DNA of 8,425 nt, from positions 1 to 8,425 of the forward strand of contig DAONET010000055.1 in NCBI GenBank assembly GCA_035403225.1, given 5' to 3'. Under the pieces are notes generated by a model, which did no database searches, was not told where the DNA came from, and saw only the letters and a list, made by a program, of their open reading frames with translations. The position numbers were made by a program, and so were the translations under genes. This document shows, piece after piece, positions 7,416-8,425 of the stretch. Within the stretch, counting starts at the first letter, position 1. Every line of letters starts with the position of its first letter. The DNA comes from DAIRDK01 sp035403225. Lineage in GTDB: Bacteria > Bacteroidota > Bacteroidia > Bacteroidales > FEN-979.

Positions 7416-7439
7416 TTGGATAGAAAAACTTCACAAAAG

Positions 7440-8425
7440 ATGAAAAAAGCACTACTAATCGCAACTCTTGTAGTTTTTGGGCTTTCCACCGTGAATGCTC
7501 AGAACAACTGGTCCAGGTCACAACGGACCATTACGGATCCCGGGAAGGGATGCAAAATGGAATACCGCTCTGAGAGCGGAAATGCGCAACCAACATCACC
7601 CGGAACTACCAAGGCTTCACTGACTCCGGGAACCAACTGGCAAGCTGTTGATGGCGCTGCCATTGGTGAAGGCGTCAAGGTCTCTAATGTAAGTATGAAG
7701 ACGTTGGCAGCCTGGTGGGTGAATGATCGACGTATTTCTTTGTTTGGTACTTCGAATACTCCCGATTGGGAAGTCCCGATGACCATCACGGCATGGGACG
7801 AAACCATCGATATGACGGATGACGGCTCACGCATGATCACCGGTTATAATGATCTTGCCGAGGTCTATCTTCCCGCCTCCTCCCTGCCTTACTGGTCTGT
7901 GAGTGTTGCTCCATTGGCTGTAAGGGCAGTGCAGATTCAGAATGACGGACAGAAAATATTTGTAGCCGCTGTTGATGTCAATGCACAGGACTCCACGGTC
8001 CTTTATTGCTTCAATGTCAACCAGGAAACTCCGGTATGGCGCAAGGCTTTCGCCGGAAGTTTTTCCGCCATGGTGATCAACCGGCCAGGCACCCGTGTTT
8101 TACTGGGAGAATATGGCGGAGGTGTCAATAAACTCTTTGTCCTCAATGCGACGAACGGTGCGCTGATCTCCGAGTTGCCGTATGCCTGCCAGTATCCGCC
8201 TGCTATTTCCGATGACGGCAAATTCATTGTTTCCGGAGATTTCAGTTCCCATGCTTATCTGTATGAATACAATGAGGCCTCAGCCGCTTATGTTGAACGT
8301 TGGAACTACACGGTCAACGGAACCTCTTCCTGGGTTTGCGGTATGGGGATTTCGGCCGACGGAAGCACGATTGCTATCGGCACGCTGGTCTTCACCTCGA
8401 CGGGTTATGACGGCGATCTGTATGT
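7440..8425 (+). CDS. Secreted beta-propeller-like repeat protein, 3' end beyond the window
   Basis: The frame is open from the ATG at 7440-7442 to the right edge (328 full codons), so the protein is truncated only by the window. Residues 1-20 form a clear signal peptide (MKKALLIATLVVFGLSTVNA) cleaved before Gln21. The mature part contains a motif of the type x-[DP]-G-x-x-[IV]-x-x-[GA], starting near residues 126 (TDDGSRMITG), 166 (IQNDGQKIFVAA), 212 (VINRPGTRVLLGEY), 256 (ISDDGKFIVSGD) and 304 (ISADGSTIAIGT). The spacing of 40-48 residues is the pattern of WD40/PD40- or quinoprotein-like beta-propeller blades. No enzymatic residues can be assigned. In Bacteroidota such proteins often end in a type IX secretion sorting domain, but that part is outside the window. 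The start lies in A-rich sequence (ACAAAAG just before the ATG) without a Shine-Dalgarno, as is usual in this phylum. It is divergent from the 132/416 operon. Confidence 0.85.
   Translation, partial: MKKALLIATLVVFGLSTVNAQNNWSRSQRTITDPGKGCKMEYRSESGNAQPTSPGTTKASLTPGTNWQAVDGAAIGEGVKVSNVSMKTLAAWWVNDRRISLFGTSNTPDWEVPMTITAWDETIDMTDDGSRMITGYNDLAEVYLPASSLPYWSVSVAPLAVRAVQIQNDGQKIFVAAVDVNAQDSTVLYCFNVNQETPVWRKAFAGSFSAMVINRPGTRVLLGEYGGGVNKLFVLNATNGALISELPYACQYPPAISDDGKFIVSGDFSSHAYLYEYNEASAAYVERWNYTVNGTSSWVCGMGISADGSTIAIGTLVFTSTGYDGDLY

Larger units (their letters stand above)
7038..7439. other. Divergent intergenic region, AT-rich, with regulatory-looking dyads
   Basis: These 402 bp separate the minus-strand 132/416 operon from the plus-strand secreted protein gene, and I find no convincing gene in them. 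The centre (about 7140-7240) is strongly AT-rich. On the minus strand, TTATTTTG at 7147-7154 matches TAnnTTTG at seven of eight positions and could serve the operon, giving a leader of roughly 100 nt. A TTTG at 7171-7174 lies 16 bp upstream of it, shorter than the usual 19-21 bp. On the plus strand, near-matches are TAGCTTTA (7230-7237) and TATCTTCG (7408-7415). A 60-codon frame at 7241-7423 is judged unlikely to be a gene. Two inverted repeats are listed separately. Confidence 0.6.

Noticed and set aside
7241..7423. 60-codon plus-strand frame ending 16 bp before the secreted protein gene
   Set aside because: It has no recognisable motif, signal peptide or convincing start context, and it overlaps both a likely promoter and the inverted repeats. 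Its position would allow cotranscription, so it remains a weak possibility only.

Overview
The window most likely comes from a member of the Bacteroidota, probably Bacteroidales-like. Two secreted proteins have signal peptides cleaved before Gln (…SYA|Q and …VNA|Q). Start codons lack clear Shine-Dalgarno sequences and sit behind AT-rich leaders. Two exact matches to the Bacteroidota -7 promoter motif TAnnTTTG lie at sensible distances from start codons. The large ATPase also resembles a tandem UvrA type that I recall from this and a few other phyla. This assignment is inference; no rRNA or other marker gene is present.

Layout: (1) At 83-289 on the minus strand is a small two-helix membrane protein. 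It is divergent from (2) a very large gene at 470-5401 on the plus strand, encoding a 1643-residue tandem UvrA: two UvrA-like halves, four ABC ATPase modules and no UvrB-binding domain in either half. This gene fills about 60% of the window. Its 3' end overlaps by 15 bp the convergent end of (3) a two-gene minus-strand operon. That operon has an upstream gene for a 132-residue cytosolic protein of unknown function (6639-7037) and, one base downstream, a gene for a 416-residue exported, probably outer-membrane protein (5387-6637). (4) Next is a gene-poor, AT-rich divergent region of about 400 bp (7038-7439) holding a perfect 7-bp inverted repeat and a second, competing hairpin. (5) From 7440 to the right edge runs the 5' part of a secreted protein with repeating beta-propeller-like blades, which continues past the window.

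Functionally, the tandem UvrA is probably a DNA-lesion or drug-adduct binding ATPase that acts without direct UvrB docking. The 132/416 pair is probably a cytosolic plus envelope pair made together. The beta-propeller protein is probably periplasmic or cell-surface. Nothing in the sequence ties these units into one pathway. The most unusual element is the four-module UvrA, especially the selective decay of its fourth module. No mobile element, CRISPR array, tRNA or rRNA was seen.
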